From positions 1 through 52,452 of the forward strand of contig FMBT01000130.1 in NCBI GenBank assembly GCA_900095095.1: a stretch of DNA of 52,452 nucleotides, read 5' to 3'. The notes below the pieces were generated by a model, which saw only the letters and a program-made list of their open reading frames with translations, made no database searches and was not told where the DNA came from. Shown piece by piece: positions 23,579-34,463 of this stretch. Each line of letters opens with the position of its first letter. The stretch's first letter is position 1. Source of the stretch: Fragilariopsis cylindrus CCMP1102. Its lineage: Eukaryota > Bacillariophyta > Bacillariophyceae > Bacillariales > Bacillariaceae. The translations under genes and the position numbers were made by a program.

Positions 23579-24950
23579 ATGTTTGAAATTATATTATTCC
23601 TTACATTTGCAGTATTATCTGGAGTGCAACCATTATTGGTGAAGTGGTTTATGCCAACAACCGTGAAACGGAATGTGATAATTTTATGTCAAGAATTAGT
23701 GAAATTAATTATCAGTTATTAGTCTTATTGATAACATCCGATTATTGTATTGATATACCAGATTGGACCTTCAAATCAGCAATAGTAGCAGCAGGTGTAC
23801 CATCCATTATGTTTGTGATACAAAATCATTGTAATTTATTTGCAAATCAAATATTACAACCAGTAACGTTTGTGGTATTAAATCAAACAAAAATTGTGTG
23901 GACGGCAGTATGGTGTTTTCTATTATTAAAACAAAGTCAATCTACAATACAAATATTTCATTACTATTAGTTATAGTAGCAACATTATATTTAAGAAAAA
24001 TATTACCATTATGTTGTTGTTGTTCTACTACTAGTCCTACTACTAGGACATCTACTAGTACATCCAATTCTTCTACTACTACTATAGCGAAAGCATAGGC
24101 ATAGGAGAAATAGAACGAAACAAAGACGGAGATGATTGTGAATTACAATTAGAACAATTAAATGTACCATTGCTAACGAGTAGGCCTAGCAGTCAAAGTC
24201 CAACTAATAATAGCATATCAAAAAATAATACAAGAACAACAACAATAAATAATAACAATGACGTCGAGGAAGATAACAACAACAATAATAATAATGATGA
24301 TGATGATAACGAAATATACGAAGCTAAACCTAAAAATACAATCAACAATTCTGAACGTTTATTGTCATTGGGTGTTACATTGGCTTTGTTTGCAAGTTTT
24401 TTAAGTGGATTATCAGGTTCAATGTCACAATTAACTCTTCAAGTTAAGAATCGGAATCCACATCTATTCAATATTGAACTTTCTATTGTTTCTATTGTAT
24501 TATTGATTATAAGTACTTGGGGACATCTATTTTTGGTGGTAGTAGTGGTAGTGGTAGTGGTAGTAGTGATGGTGGTAGTTCTTCTTCCGCATCTTCTGCA
24601 TCTTCTTCGATTAGTAGTAAATATCCTAGAAAACCTACTACTGCTCGCAGTAGTCCTAGTAGTAGTGGTGGTGGTGGTGGTGGTGGATTATTCATAGGGT
24701 GGACGTGGCAGGTTTGGATCCCAATTGTAACACAGGCATTTAGTGGGATACTTGTTGGGTTAGTACAAAACATTTAGGTGCAGTTACTAAAAGTTTCGGT
24801 AATATATTTGGAATTGCTATATCTAGTTTATTACAACAGTTATTATTAACAGATCGAAAATCAGGACAAGATGGATTATCTATAGAAGAATTGGTTGGTG
24901 CATGTCTTTGTGCTGTTTCATTGTGGTTACATGTAACGAATCCAATATAG
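23579..24950 (+). CDS. Nucleotide-sugar transporter-like protein, frame-broken
   Basis: Similar to the UDP-galactose/CMP-sialate transporter family of the Golgi (drug/metabolite transporter superfamily). The start MFEIILFLTFAVLSGVQPL is followed by ILCQELVKLIIS. The hallmark core VPSIMFVIQNHCNLFANQIL, PVTFVVLNQTKIVWTAVW and LLKQSQST comes next. After a cytoplasmic low-complexity loop come LGVTLALFASFLSGLSG, then IPIVTQAFSGILVGL, KHLGAVTKSFGNIFGIAISS and a last helix near GACLCAVSLWLHV. Coding runs through all three frames with five breaks: about 23640-23720, 23935-23965, 24085-24105, 24500-24525 and 24755-24766. Every one is a -1 step. Adding five bases gives exactly 459 codons. Either this is a pseudogene or the sequence lacks single bases; conserved motifs on both sides of the breaks favour the latter. 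No introns are seen. Confidence 0.7.
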
Positions 24951-25548
24951 AAATTTATATATAGATAAATATACTATATATATATCGTAACACATGCATG
25001 GCTAAAGATCTTTTTTTTTCTACCACACAGAAAGCAATTCATGATACAGTATACATTTTAGAATTGTAAATGTTATAAATATAATACTAGTATAGAATTA
25101 GAATTTTCTTCCCATCAAAAAAAATGTATTAAATAATAATAGGGTCTAAAACAAAAACAAAAAAAACATATAAATGATAAGCTGCTGTCATCCATCTTTA
25201 CGATCCTAATTCTCGATGATTTCCGTAGACTAAAGTCAAATGTTGCTTTTTAATCGTCATGGTCATTACTGACAATAGTAATGGTAGTAAAAATAAAGGA
25301 CGACGTAGCCCTTATATTGGTGTACGGTAGATACTTCGTATTGAGAAAGTGATTATATATAACATTTAGATTTTTTTGTTTTATTTTATTTTGGTATATA
25401 ATTTAGTTTAATTCTTCAAAGATGCAAGAAATGTTTTCAATGATGCGCTCATCGTTTGCGATGAGTGAGCTGTCGAAATAATATTTTATGTAGTACGGAT
25501 CTGATCACATTATTTTGGAAATAACGATGCAAATTTTTCTATTCGTCA
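24951..25548. other. Convergent intergenic region
   Basis: About 600 bp between the 3' ends of the transporter-like gene (plus) and the LURP-one-like gene (minus). It is A/T-rich. No gene is seen. Confidence 0.5.
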
Positions 25549-26232
25549 TTAATCAGTCAAAGATTCAAGTCCGATAACGACCATCAATGCCAGACCGACA
25601 TCATCAGTATCGCTGATGTCGATAAAGTAACAGTCATTGATGGGTGTAATCCATTTCTTGTGAACCTTAACAATCACTCTACCATCCTCCTTGATGGTGA
25701 AGTCGTGATTTAGGATGGATCCATGGATTTTCCAGTTATCATTTCCTCGGATCTTCACAACGAAATTATCCCGAACGACACCAATAGCTTTCTTCTTGAT
25801 TTCAGCAATCTTGTCACCATCAGCGTTTTCGATCGCCATGGAATCACGGAGACGGGCTTTCCGTTCTTGGATGGAGTACAGAGTTTTACCTCCACGACTA
25901 GTTCTGAGGTGGAATGTTTCACGAAGACGTGCAATCTTGTTGTCGCAATAAAATGCAGGTTTGCCCCTACCTCGACGACGGCTCATCTTGTTAATAGTAA
26001 AGTCATTACCGAATGCTAAAAGCTTTTCACGCATTGCGAATGTTACAGGACCACCTCCCTCGTCAGAAGAACTTCCAGGAGAAGAACTACGCCCACCACG
26101 ACGTCTTGCGACTCCTGCTACACCAGCTACAGCTGCACCAGCAACAGCTACACCAGCAACACCAACAGCAACTTTAGCGACGGGACCACGATCTTGTCTG
26201 CGTTCCTGTCTTCTTTCACGTCCGCCTCTCAT
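25549..26232 (-). CDS. LURP-one-related (tubby C-terminal-like) protein
   Basis: A single-exon gene of 227 residues. After a basic N-terminus (RGGRERRQERR) comes a Val/Ala/Gly-only segment of about 25 residues (18-42), then a Ser-rich linker. The LOR beta-barrel domain fills the rest: FAMREKLLAFGNDFTI, TLYSIQERKARLRDSMAIE, DGDKIAEIKKKAIG, WKIHGSILNHDFTIKEDG, VIVKVHKK, NDCYFIDI and LALMVVIGLESL. This domain is related to tubby and scramblase folds and is common in plants and stramenopiles. In plants LURP1 is linked to defence, but most members have no known function. The V/A/G segment is hydrophobic enough to sit in or on a membrane, but its composition is unusual for a transmembrane helix. 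No signal peptide is visible. Confidence 0.88.
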   Translation of the reverse strand: MRGGRERRQERRQDRGPVAKVAVGVAGVAVAGAAVAGVAGVARRRGGRSSSPGSSSDEGGGPVTFAMREKLLAFGNDFTINKMSRRRGRGKPAFYCDNKIARLRETFHLRTSRGGKTLYSIQERKARLRDSMAIENADGDKIAEIKKKAIGVVRDNFVVKIRGNDNWKIHGSILNHDFTIKEDGRVIVKVHKKWITPINDCYFIDISDTDDVGLALMVVIGLESLTD

Positions 26233-26827
26233 TATTAGATATTATGTGTTTTAGTTTTGTTTATGATTATTGATCTGGTTGGAAGAAAAATGGAATATAG
26301 AAGAGAAGAGACATCAAACAAAAGTTAGATAATGTACCATGATTCATTCAAATCAGCAACACATCGGAGATACTACTCTGCATCATACACTTATTTCACT
26401 CACTGTTTTTGTTTTTACAAAAATGATTACTGTGAGAGATGTGTATCGAATTGAGAAAAACATGAAATACACAAAAAACGGCGTCGTAAGTTTGGATTTT
26501 GGATCTTTGACAACACCTTCGCTCGTTTGATCGATCGTTTGATAGTACTTGAAGTACTAGTACATTTTATTGTACTGACGTGAATGAACTGAATTTTATT
26601 AGCAGAACGAGCATTCTTCCGTTTGAATGACGTTATTATATTTTTTAGAAGGCTGTTGGAGCTTACCTTTGTTCTTTATTTTTCTAGTATCAGTATTTAT
26701 GATACGAAAAAACAAACTATTAGCGTGATTCGGTGAATCTTAAACGCCACTGTACAATTGACACTTGTACAGAAACAATTCTTCCGTTTGATCAACAAGA
26801 AGATCGTGTTTTTTTTGGTAGTTACTA

Positions 26828-26852
26828 CCATAACAAAGTGATTTTGTTATGG
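26828..26852. repeat. 10-bp inverted repeat, 5-nt loop
   Basis: CCATAACAAA and TTTGTTATGG are perfect reverse complements separated by GTGAT. The right arm overlaps a GATTTTGTTATGGCAAT unit that recurs with one extra T about 33 bp downstream. Confidence 0.9.
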
Positions 26853-27040
26853 CAATGAAATCAAAAAGAACGATTTTGTTTATGGCAATTTTGCTTCGAC
26901 GACAAAAGAAGCGAAGCCGAACCTACGCTTGTATGACGCTGTAGGTGCGGCCCATACAAAGCAACCGGGACTTAATCTTAAAAGAAAGCACGCGCTTTTG
27001 AACGGATTTGTATTGTATATTAATAGAACTGTTTGTAAAG

Positions 27041-27060
27041 TGGCGCCGTTAACGGCGCCA
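27041..27060. repeat. 20-bp perfect palindrome
   Basis: TGGCGCCGTTAACGGCGCCA equals its own reverse complement. It stands out as GC-rich in an AT-rich gene-free region. No function is known; it could be a protein-binding site or a cruciform or hairpin element. Confidence 0.95.
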
Positions 27061-28065
27061 TAACCGGAATTCTGTTAGAACTATGACATGATCATTAACT
27101 TCTTGCTCTTGCTTGGCTGGATGGCTTGGCTTGGCTTGGTATGTATTGAATTGGATTGGATTGGATTGCATCTAAATGCTCCTCCTCAGATTTGCTTACT
27201 CCAAAAAGTGCAAGGTTTATGGTTTGAAGTTTACTTCATATTGTGCCTGTTACATCATCTCTCAAAACTTATTGGCATTCCTATCTATTGTGATCATTAC
27301 TCTTGTATGTCTACTTTGACTTGCATTTGTTAGGTCTAGCTAGTATAGGAACTGAAACAAATCATCCATGCATCTGCTACAGCTTGAAACAATATTGTCG
27401 CTTTGTAGTTGTGCTATTGAGTTCTAACTGCAAAGTAATTATTGAAGATGGAATATGTTTTCCAAAATGTAGGTGCATTGTTTGTTGTGCATAAAATATA
27501 TATATATCCACCTTGAAACAAAGTCAGATCCTTCAGAACAAATAGATTGCTGCATAATAGATAGTATGAACAGCGGGTACATATTTATCATCAACCATTA
27601 AACAAAAGAGGTGTTCGAAATTTCGGGGATGATGTTTGATTTACAATACTTAACATTGTTTTCCTCAAAAATTTGTGCTAGTTCCTTATTACGTTGAATA
27701 ACGTTGTTTATCTCATACAATCAATGTATTGCTGCGAGACACGGAATGAACAATGATCGAATTCTACTACCGGAAATCCAAATCCAGGTTCAAAGCAGAA
27801 ATGGGTGATTAAGAGTAATGACAAGACAGAATTGGAGTTCAATGCACTCACATGCATCGACCCCATCACCGATCTCAGATCCAAGACCCAACAAGTGCAG
27901 TACATACTCGTAAAGCAGAGGGTATTCTTGTGTTCAGTACCACTATGAATAATACTTTAGCAAGTTTTAAAATACAAAAAATAATATTCAATAAACTAGA
28001 TATATATGTATTTATAATTATCATCATCGACTGGTTTTCCCGCACGGTATCAAATTTATTTCTCT

Positions 28066-30416
28066 TTACTCAACCTGGCTGAAGGTATTAAAATCTCTTA
28101 CTTCATTAACGATTTCCAAAGCCTTACCTAAAAGATCTCTCATTTCTTCGCAATTTTGACGTCTTTGTGCAACATCGTCAGCCTCTTTCATCAGAGTTTC
28201 GACCTCTGATTCTCGATATAGTTCCGACACCAACTCATTCTGTAATGCATCTTTCACATGATTGACCAGGAAAAACATGATAGTTTTGGGAACCATATCA
28301 ATGAAGGTTTTTCGTACAACCTTGAAATAGGATTCAATCAAAGACTTAATGACGTGCATTTCAGAAAGTTCGCGATCTGAAGGCGGAATATCAGTTTGTT
28401 TCATAGTTGTTGGTACAGATGGGAGATGAACAATAGTAGGTGGTCCTCCCTGTCCAGATCGGTCCGCAAGAGGAGTCTGTTTCCCTCTAAAGATGAAGCT
28501 CATTATTCCACCATTGTTGTCGCTACCGTATGGTGTTTGTTCTCCTTCGTTTTCTCCTTCTGCATTAAAGAATTGTGAATTGGTGGCTTGAGAGGTAGGT
28601 GTTTCCGAAGTTGATCCCTCAGGAAGTTCCGAAGTTCTAATCGGTTGCAAATTTACTGACCGATTCGTCACAGCTGCAACGGCCCTTGCACCACCAATAA
28701 AATCAGGGTGGCTAGTATTGATGTACTGGAACAAATCATATAGTGTGAGAATGAATTTAACGGAACAGGCTAACATAGATATTTCTTGGTCGTCATCGTT
28801 TTATTAATTAACTTACCGCCAATTCAATCTTGACAAGATTTTCTACCATCATTTGGGTTGGACTCATACAACGTTTCAATAAATTCGAAACGACATCACA
28901 AAGGCGTTCCCTCAGAAACGGAAACCGATTTAATTCCTTAGGTTCTGATTGACCCGCAATACGTTGTAATTCTTCATAGACCAAATCCACGCATTCAATA
29001 CCGGGTGATTCCAATCGAGCGATTTGTCGTCGAATTAAAATGTCGAAGGCGATTTCAGGAACGAACAATGCTCGACGTGTACCCATGGCATTCGTGATTG
29101 TAGTTCGTACTTCCTCATCAGTTAATCCATCAAATGGACCGACAGTCATTAGACTCGTAGAAAATATATCATTAAAGATATAATTTATACGGGCACCACC
29201 AAAGAGCTCTACAAGGGCTAAGTTTTTCGTGTTTGCTTCACCACTTCCCAATTCTCCACCCTTACCATCAATGATAGAGGCAAAGTTAGTAGCAAACTTG
29301 CTAAGCAAACCAAGTAGGGTTCCACCTAATGTATTTCTAGATTTTTGACCTGGTACACCCAATGCATCAAGTTCTAAGGTGACATCCGTCATCATGGTTG
29401 TGATTCGATTTTTGACATCAGGTAACACGTCTCGAATGTGATGCATCAAAATATTGTTGAGATTCTTGGCTAAGATTTTTGTTCCACATTTCTCCATTAG
29501 GTTACGATCGGTTGAATATACGGGATGGTTGCTGAAAAATTGTTCTTCCTTACTGAGTCCATCTCGAATACTAAGGTCTTCATTGATATCCTTTTGACCA
29601 CGGTTGACGGTGCCAATGTATCCGCGTCGTAATGGATATACACGATTTAAGAGTACATCAGATGCATCCGTTCCAGGATCCATTAAATCGCATTTCGTTA
29701 ACACACCAATAGTTCGATTACCGTAGGGGTCAACTGCCTTGGCCATTCGTAACGCATCACTGTTGGCAACATCTGTGTTGGCTGCAGTAACGGCCAAAAT
29801 AATTGCATTGGGATTACTAATGAATTCCAAAAGCATTTCTTGGATTTGTTCTTCAATGTTTTCTGGTTGATCACCAACAGGAACTTTAGTGATACCGGGT
29901 AAATCGACGAGGGTCAATGCCAATACATGTGGGGAGTAAATTTTGAGACTAATGGGATCATTCGAAATACCCTTGTTACTGCCGGTGAGTCGGTCTGTTT
30001 CACGGACTATTTCCACTCGGATCTGTTGAAATGAATGGAATTTCCGTCCGGGCATATGAACAAATTCACCCCATTCAACTCCAACGTCATCGGAATCTGA
30101 GTTAGGGTCTTGATTTTCTGATGATTCTTGGGAATGTTCATACCCTGGTGTACGGGTGTTAACCAGAGTCAAGATAAGGGGTCGACGGGTAACGATACCG
30201 GTTCCTCGAGGAAGGAAACTTCTTCCTACAATGCCTTCTAAGACACTGGATTTTCCCGAGGATTGACCACCGACCTATATCGTTACAGAGTTTGTAATTG
30301 ATTGATTGATTCGATCGAATAATGGGGGGAGAAATGAAAAATCAATCCGACAGTAGAAAGAATGGTTAGTTAATATTCGTAGTGTGTATCTACGGTTTGA
30401 ATATGTATATATATAT

Positions 30417-30451
<35 letters not shown>

Positions 30452-30599
30452 TGGTACGGTCATTCTCCGAGAAAATCGGAGGTAGAAAGGAAGTAAAATC
30501 ACGTACCACTACAATCTGCGGAAGATCTAATTGTGTGTTTTGACCGACGGCACCCAAGACATCTTGAAGCTTGGAGGCAATAGGGATCAACTGTTCCAT
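28066..30599 (-). CDS. Dynamin-related GTPase (Vps1/DRP1 class)
   Basis: A large membrane-remodelling GTPase, 736 residues. Exons: 30507-30599 (MEQLIPIASKLQDVLGAVGQ), 28817-30274 and 28066-28725. Introns are 232 nt (with a long TA microsatellite) and 91 nt. Motifs: G1 GGQSSGKSS starting right at exon 2, RGTGIVTRRPL around G2, LVDLPGITKVP (G3) and LTKCDLMDPG (G4). The middle domain follows (FGGARINYIFNDIF, MSPTQMMVENLVKIELAYIN across the intron, NTSHPDFIGG). A variable linker precedes the GTPase effector domain (IKSLIESYFKVVRKTFIDMV, FFLVNHVKD, LYRE). There is no PH or Pro-rich domain, so it is closer to Vps1/Dnm1/DRP1 (mitochondrial, peroxisomal or vacuolar fission) than to classical dynamin. 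All frames are continuous. Confidence 0.94.
30409..30451. repeat. (TA)n microsatellite in dynamin intron 1
   Basis: A nearly pure TA dinucleotide tract inside the 232-nt first intron of the dynamin-related gene. It is likely length-variable between alleles and assemblies. Confidence 0.9.
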
Positions 30600-31226
30600 C
30601 TTTATTTTTATTTTTCTAGTAAACTTAATGTGGAATCGAATCAAATCAAATCGTCGTTCTGACTGTAGCGGCAATGATGAAAACAATGCTGTTAACGATA
30701 CAATAACCAATCCTATATATATATACTATATATAGTAGGTGTACAGTATTGTTTTGGCTGGGTGATTATTTGCTGTAATGATTACTTTGAGTTATGTGTA
30801 TTGGAAGGATGCCATTACGGGCAGACAACTGAACTAACTGTTTTGTTCTTCACATCTCTCATCGCATTTTTAATTTCAAACAAAAGGAAGTTTTTAAAAA
30901 ACTTACTGACGCGCAAGCGCGGCGGCGTGCATCATATGTTTCTTACCCTTTAATCATACTAATAAACCGCAAAAAACTCTCTTTTATTCAGTAACCACGT
31001 TACGTACAGTCGTACAGCGTAACACAATTAATTATTACGGTAGGACTATCAAAAGTAAAGGTATGTGATGACCCATTACTACTAACAACAACTGGAAAAC
31101 GCCGATCACAGCATATCACAACCTGACAAGAAAAGAAAAGAACGTTTAACAAGACAGAGTTACAATTGTAGATAGTAACTGCATTATCATTCATTCATCA
31201 ACAAGGTACAACCAGCAGTAATAAAT
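30600..31226. other. Divergent intergenic region
   Basis: About 630 bp between the starts of the dynamin-related gene (minus) and the ArfGAP gene (plus). It holds a short GAATCGAATCAAATC-like repeat near 30632-30655, similar to one in CSE1 intron 1, and a TATATAT tract near 30713-30737. No gene is seen. Confidence 0.5.
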
Positions 31227-32451
31227 ATGTCTTACAATATATCAGGGAATCTTCGAAATGACGGAACCTTTACCGCAGCTGGCAAGGGTAAAGTTTGTGT
31301 TCCAACCAAAGATAAGAATGTGCAATTCAAAAAAATTAAAGCGATGAATCAAAGCAATCAAGTTTGTTTCGATTGTCCTGCTCCCCGTCCTACTTGGGCG
31401 TCGGTAACGTACGGTACGTTATTATTGATTAATTAACTGTATGGTTGTTATGAATTATTGTGTAGAAACGGGAAACGAAACAAAAATAAAATGAAATTTA
31501 ATCCAATGAACCTCCCTCTCACAACTTTATTAATCTTGTTTTGCTTCTAAATAAAAAATTAAAAACCCAGGTGTATTCTTATGTCTTGATTGTTCGGCAA
31601 CACACCGTTCATTGGGTGTTCATACGACATTTGTTCGATCGGTTGATTTAGATGAATGGACGCAACGGCAACTTGATACAATGAGATTGGGAGGAAATGG
31701 TAATTGTCAAAAGTATTTTCGTGACCATGGATTGACGGATATGCATGGAAAGATTGAAAAAAAGTACACAGGCAAAGCCGCTAAACATTACCGGGTCGAA
31801 TTAGAAAAACAAGTAGAGATCGCTGCCGTACAACGTGGAGAAGGAACGGGGAACGGTACCGTAGACCATAGTGCTGCTGCTGCTGGGAGTTTGTTAGAAA
31901 ATTTATCATTACAAGATCAACAAAATGCAGCAGCGGCAGCATCACAAGCCAGGAATGCAGGAATACCAGGAGTTGCAACTGCCGTCCCAACAGCAAAGAA
32001 AGCATCGGAATTAGCGGGAGCGAAAGGTAGACTAGTAGTAACACCACCTACCAGTGGAAACCTACTACGAAAGCCAGCGGGTTCATTGTCATCATCTGCG
32101 GGAATGCTACGAAAACCAGCTGGGAAAACCTTGAACTCAAAGATGTTACTAAAAAAGCCAAGTGGTGGTGGGGGTAAAGGTATTAAATTGGGAGTAAGCA
32201 AGCTCTCTGTTACTAAAAAGGATGTTGATGCTAATGGCATTGTTGATAATGATAAAATGATGGGATTTGATGAAGAGCCAGCAGCGACACCCGAACCTGT
32301 AGTAGTAGCAGTAGCTCCCCCAAAACCTGTTGTCGTTGTTGCTGCTGCACCGGTACCATCTCCAAAGAAAGTGGAACCACCAAAATCGTCTATGGCATCT
32401 TCAATGTCAAAAATGAAGAACATGAACCAAGATTTCTTTTCGGGACTTTAG
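31227..32451 (+). CDS. ArfGAP2/3 (Glo3)-type Arf GTPase-activating protein
   Basis: A GTPase-activating protein for Arf1, acting in COPI traffic at the Golgi. Exons are 31227-31413 and 31571-32451 with a 157-nt intron that splits a Gly codon inside the zinc finger. The product is 355 residues. The zinc finger CFDC, sixteen residues, CLDC spans the junction. It is followed by [13 protein letters not shown], which carries the catalytic Arg, and then by [18 protein letters not shown]. The central part is low-complexity (Ala, Pro, Val) with basic repeats KPAGS and KPAGK. The C-terminus ([11 protein letters not shown]) ends with a short aromatic-Gly motif, as Glo3-type proteins often do. No other domain is visible. 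Confidence 0.92.
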
Positions 32452-33464
32452 TACTAAACTCGTTCAACGTAAACTGGACTAGCTTATAATGTTTACCTGT
32501 TTACCACGCATGTAATCAAAACATCGCCGACATCATACGGCGGAACGCGAAAAAATTGCATCATGGCTTGATCTGATCGCAACTATGAGGCAGCTGTCTA
32601 AAATAAATAAATTATAATAGAGAAACGATTTTTAATACTTTCAAATGTTGTGTATATATCTTATATTAATACGACAGACGCAAGATTTCCTCTCGCTAGT
32701 GCCTTTTATAATTTGCCCTCAGAAGGATATGAATAGCTGGTCATATGACATAATCCTTTTCCTACTTTTTAATGGCCCCGTCAAGTTCATGCTAAGTGAG
32801 TTGTTGGTGTATGCCTATGAGATTGGAAGATGACTCACTAGCAAAATATGAATTGATAAAAGCTAAGCTTTAGGTAACCATCAAGTCAAAAATTTGACAT
32901 TCTGTAGTCCATATTTTGGTGAAAATAACAAAGGAACTTTTTGGGTGGATAATAACCATCATGCATTGATATTAAAATGATACTATCTATATGCTTCCCC
33001 TAGCTAGACATGACAACAAATATTTCCTCCTTTTTTGTAACAAATGATTGAGTGGTGCATGCTGCATGATCAGTACAAAAATATCCACACATAACATAAA
33101 ACTCCTATAATTTTTCCTAAAAAAGCTAGTGTTTGCTCAATAATCTTTCAGTTTGCATTCAACATACACAACCTTAATACAGGGCATTTTCTCAGAAACA
33201 TCCGTTGATTATTACGATAGAATGGTACAGAGAGAGGATTTCTTCTTCAAACGTGGTTCATCAGCCATTCATTGTTTCTCAAGAAAATTTTTACATAAAA
33301 AAATCCCGACAATAATTATGGGAAACATTCTAAACTTGCCGAAGCAATAAATACAAAATACAGTAACGAAAACAAATAATAAGACAAGAATAATAATATA
33401 TATTATATTGGAGACAATAAAACGAACTGTAAAACACTAAATAAAATTCTGAACATAACCAGCC
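32452..33464. other. Gene-free interval
   Basis: About 1 kb between two plus-strand genes. Two short open frames (32645-32833 and 33153-33350) are not convincing. It presumably contains the ArfGAP 3' end and the promoter of the NOL12-like gene. Confidence 0.5.
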
Positions 33465-34463
33465 ATGCCGCCAAAACCAGCAAAGTACTCTTCATTGAGA
33501 AAAGACAAAGGAGGAAATGATAATAACAAGAAAAGCAAAAAAAATAAGCTCATGGACCCGAGGAAAAAATACAAACTTCCGCCCTCGATGATAAAACGTG
33601 GGAATAAGAAAGAGGTGGTATTTGACCCGGAGGCACGCAGAGACCACCTTCGTGGATTTTCGGACCGTAAAAGACAACGACGAGCGTTCGGTTTGGCTAT
33701 GCAAAAAGTGAAGGATCGCAAGGGAAAAATTGAACAAAGAGCAGCTGAAAAGAAGGACGAGATACAAAAAATAGAAGTTCTGGAACGACAAAAGGATGAA
33801 TTGTTGGAAGAAGTATTCCGGATGAATAACGCTACCGTAGCTTCTTTTGGTGGAAATGAGAACGATTCGGAGGAAGACAGCGATCACGAAAAAAGTGACA
33901 AGAACATGATCAAGATCAAGAGCAGCAGTAAGACAAAGTATAGCAGCGATACCGTCGATGATGATGATGATTCCCGTTTCGAGAACAAGAACAAGAAGAA
34001 AAAACAGCCAGCCAAGAAACAAAAACAGGCATCAGATGTTATTGATAGTAAGGTGTATGATGATAAAAAAACAGAAAAACACTGGGGTGGTCAAGTCACT
34101 GTAACAACATCAGTAGTTGAACTAGATGATCTCGGCGGTTCTGATAGTGAGGAGGACGATGACGACGACATCGATACCTCCATTCATAGAAATAACAGCA
34201 AACCCAAAGGTGTCGATAAATCTCAGAAGTACGCAGGAAATGTAAAGAGATATATGAACGAACTGAAAGGGAATATGCCAGGAAAGAAAAATAAAGATGG
34301 TAGTAAGACATTAAAAAGAAAGGGTAGAGATGGTGCTGACGGAATGAAAGGCGTTGGCGGAAGTGGAAGCTTAAAGATTGCTTCTAAATTACTATCAAAA
34401 TCGAAGGAAAGACGCCCACAAGGGTCTGACAAACAGAAAGGAAAGAAGGGGAAAAAACGATAA
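33465..34463 (+). CDS. NOL12/Nop25-type nucleolar rRNA-processing protein
   Basis: A single-exon gene of 332 residues. The N-terminal third matches the Nop25 (NOL12, yeast Rrp17) family: basic start, then VVFDPEARRDHLRGFSDRKR and a Lys/Arg/Glu-rich predicted helix (QKVKDRKGKIEQRAAEKKDE, EVLERQKDELLEEV). The family acts in 60S ribosome maturation; Rrp17 has exonuclease activity. A Ser/Asp/Lys low-complexity centre follows. It includes HWGGQVTVTTSVVELDD, a short conserved element often seen near the family's C-terminus. The tail is very basic (KGKKGKKR), fitting nucleolar localisation. The frame is continuous. Confidence 0.85.
   Translation: MPPKPAKYSSLRKDKGGNDNNKKSKKNKLMDPRKKYKLPPSMIKRGNKKEVVFDPEARRDHLRGFSDRKRQRRAFGLAMQKVKDRKGKIEQRAAEKKDEIQKIEVLERQKDELLEEVFRMNNATVASFGGNENDSEEDSDHEKSDKNMIKIKSSSKTKYSSDTVDDDDDSRFENKNKKKKQPAKKQKQASDVIDSKVYDDKKTEKHWGGQVTVTTSVVELDDLGGSDSEEDDDDDIDTSIHRNNSKPKGVDKSQKYAGNVKRYMNELKGNMPGKKNKDGSKTLKRKGRDGADGMKGVGGSGSLKIASKLLSKSKERRPQGSDKQKGKKGKKR

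Larger units (their letters stand above)
26233..28065. other. Gene-free interval with hairpin cluster
   Basis: About 1.83 kb without a convincing gene. The part at 26815-27060 is rich in inverted repeats (listed separately) and more GC-rich than its surroundings. A short (GGATT)n-like run lies near 27150-27170. The short open frames at 27088-27333, 27303-27494 and 27852-28082 have no recognisable product. Confidence 0.5.

Noticed and set aside
27605-27625. tRNA T-loop-like GTTCGAAAT
   Set aside because: No matching acceptor or anticodon arms could be found around it.
33492-34022. 176-codon open frame antisense to the NOL12-like gene
   Set aside because: Shadow of Lys/Asp-rich codons of the sense gene, giving an artificial Leu/Phe-rich product.
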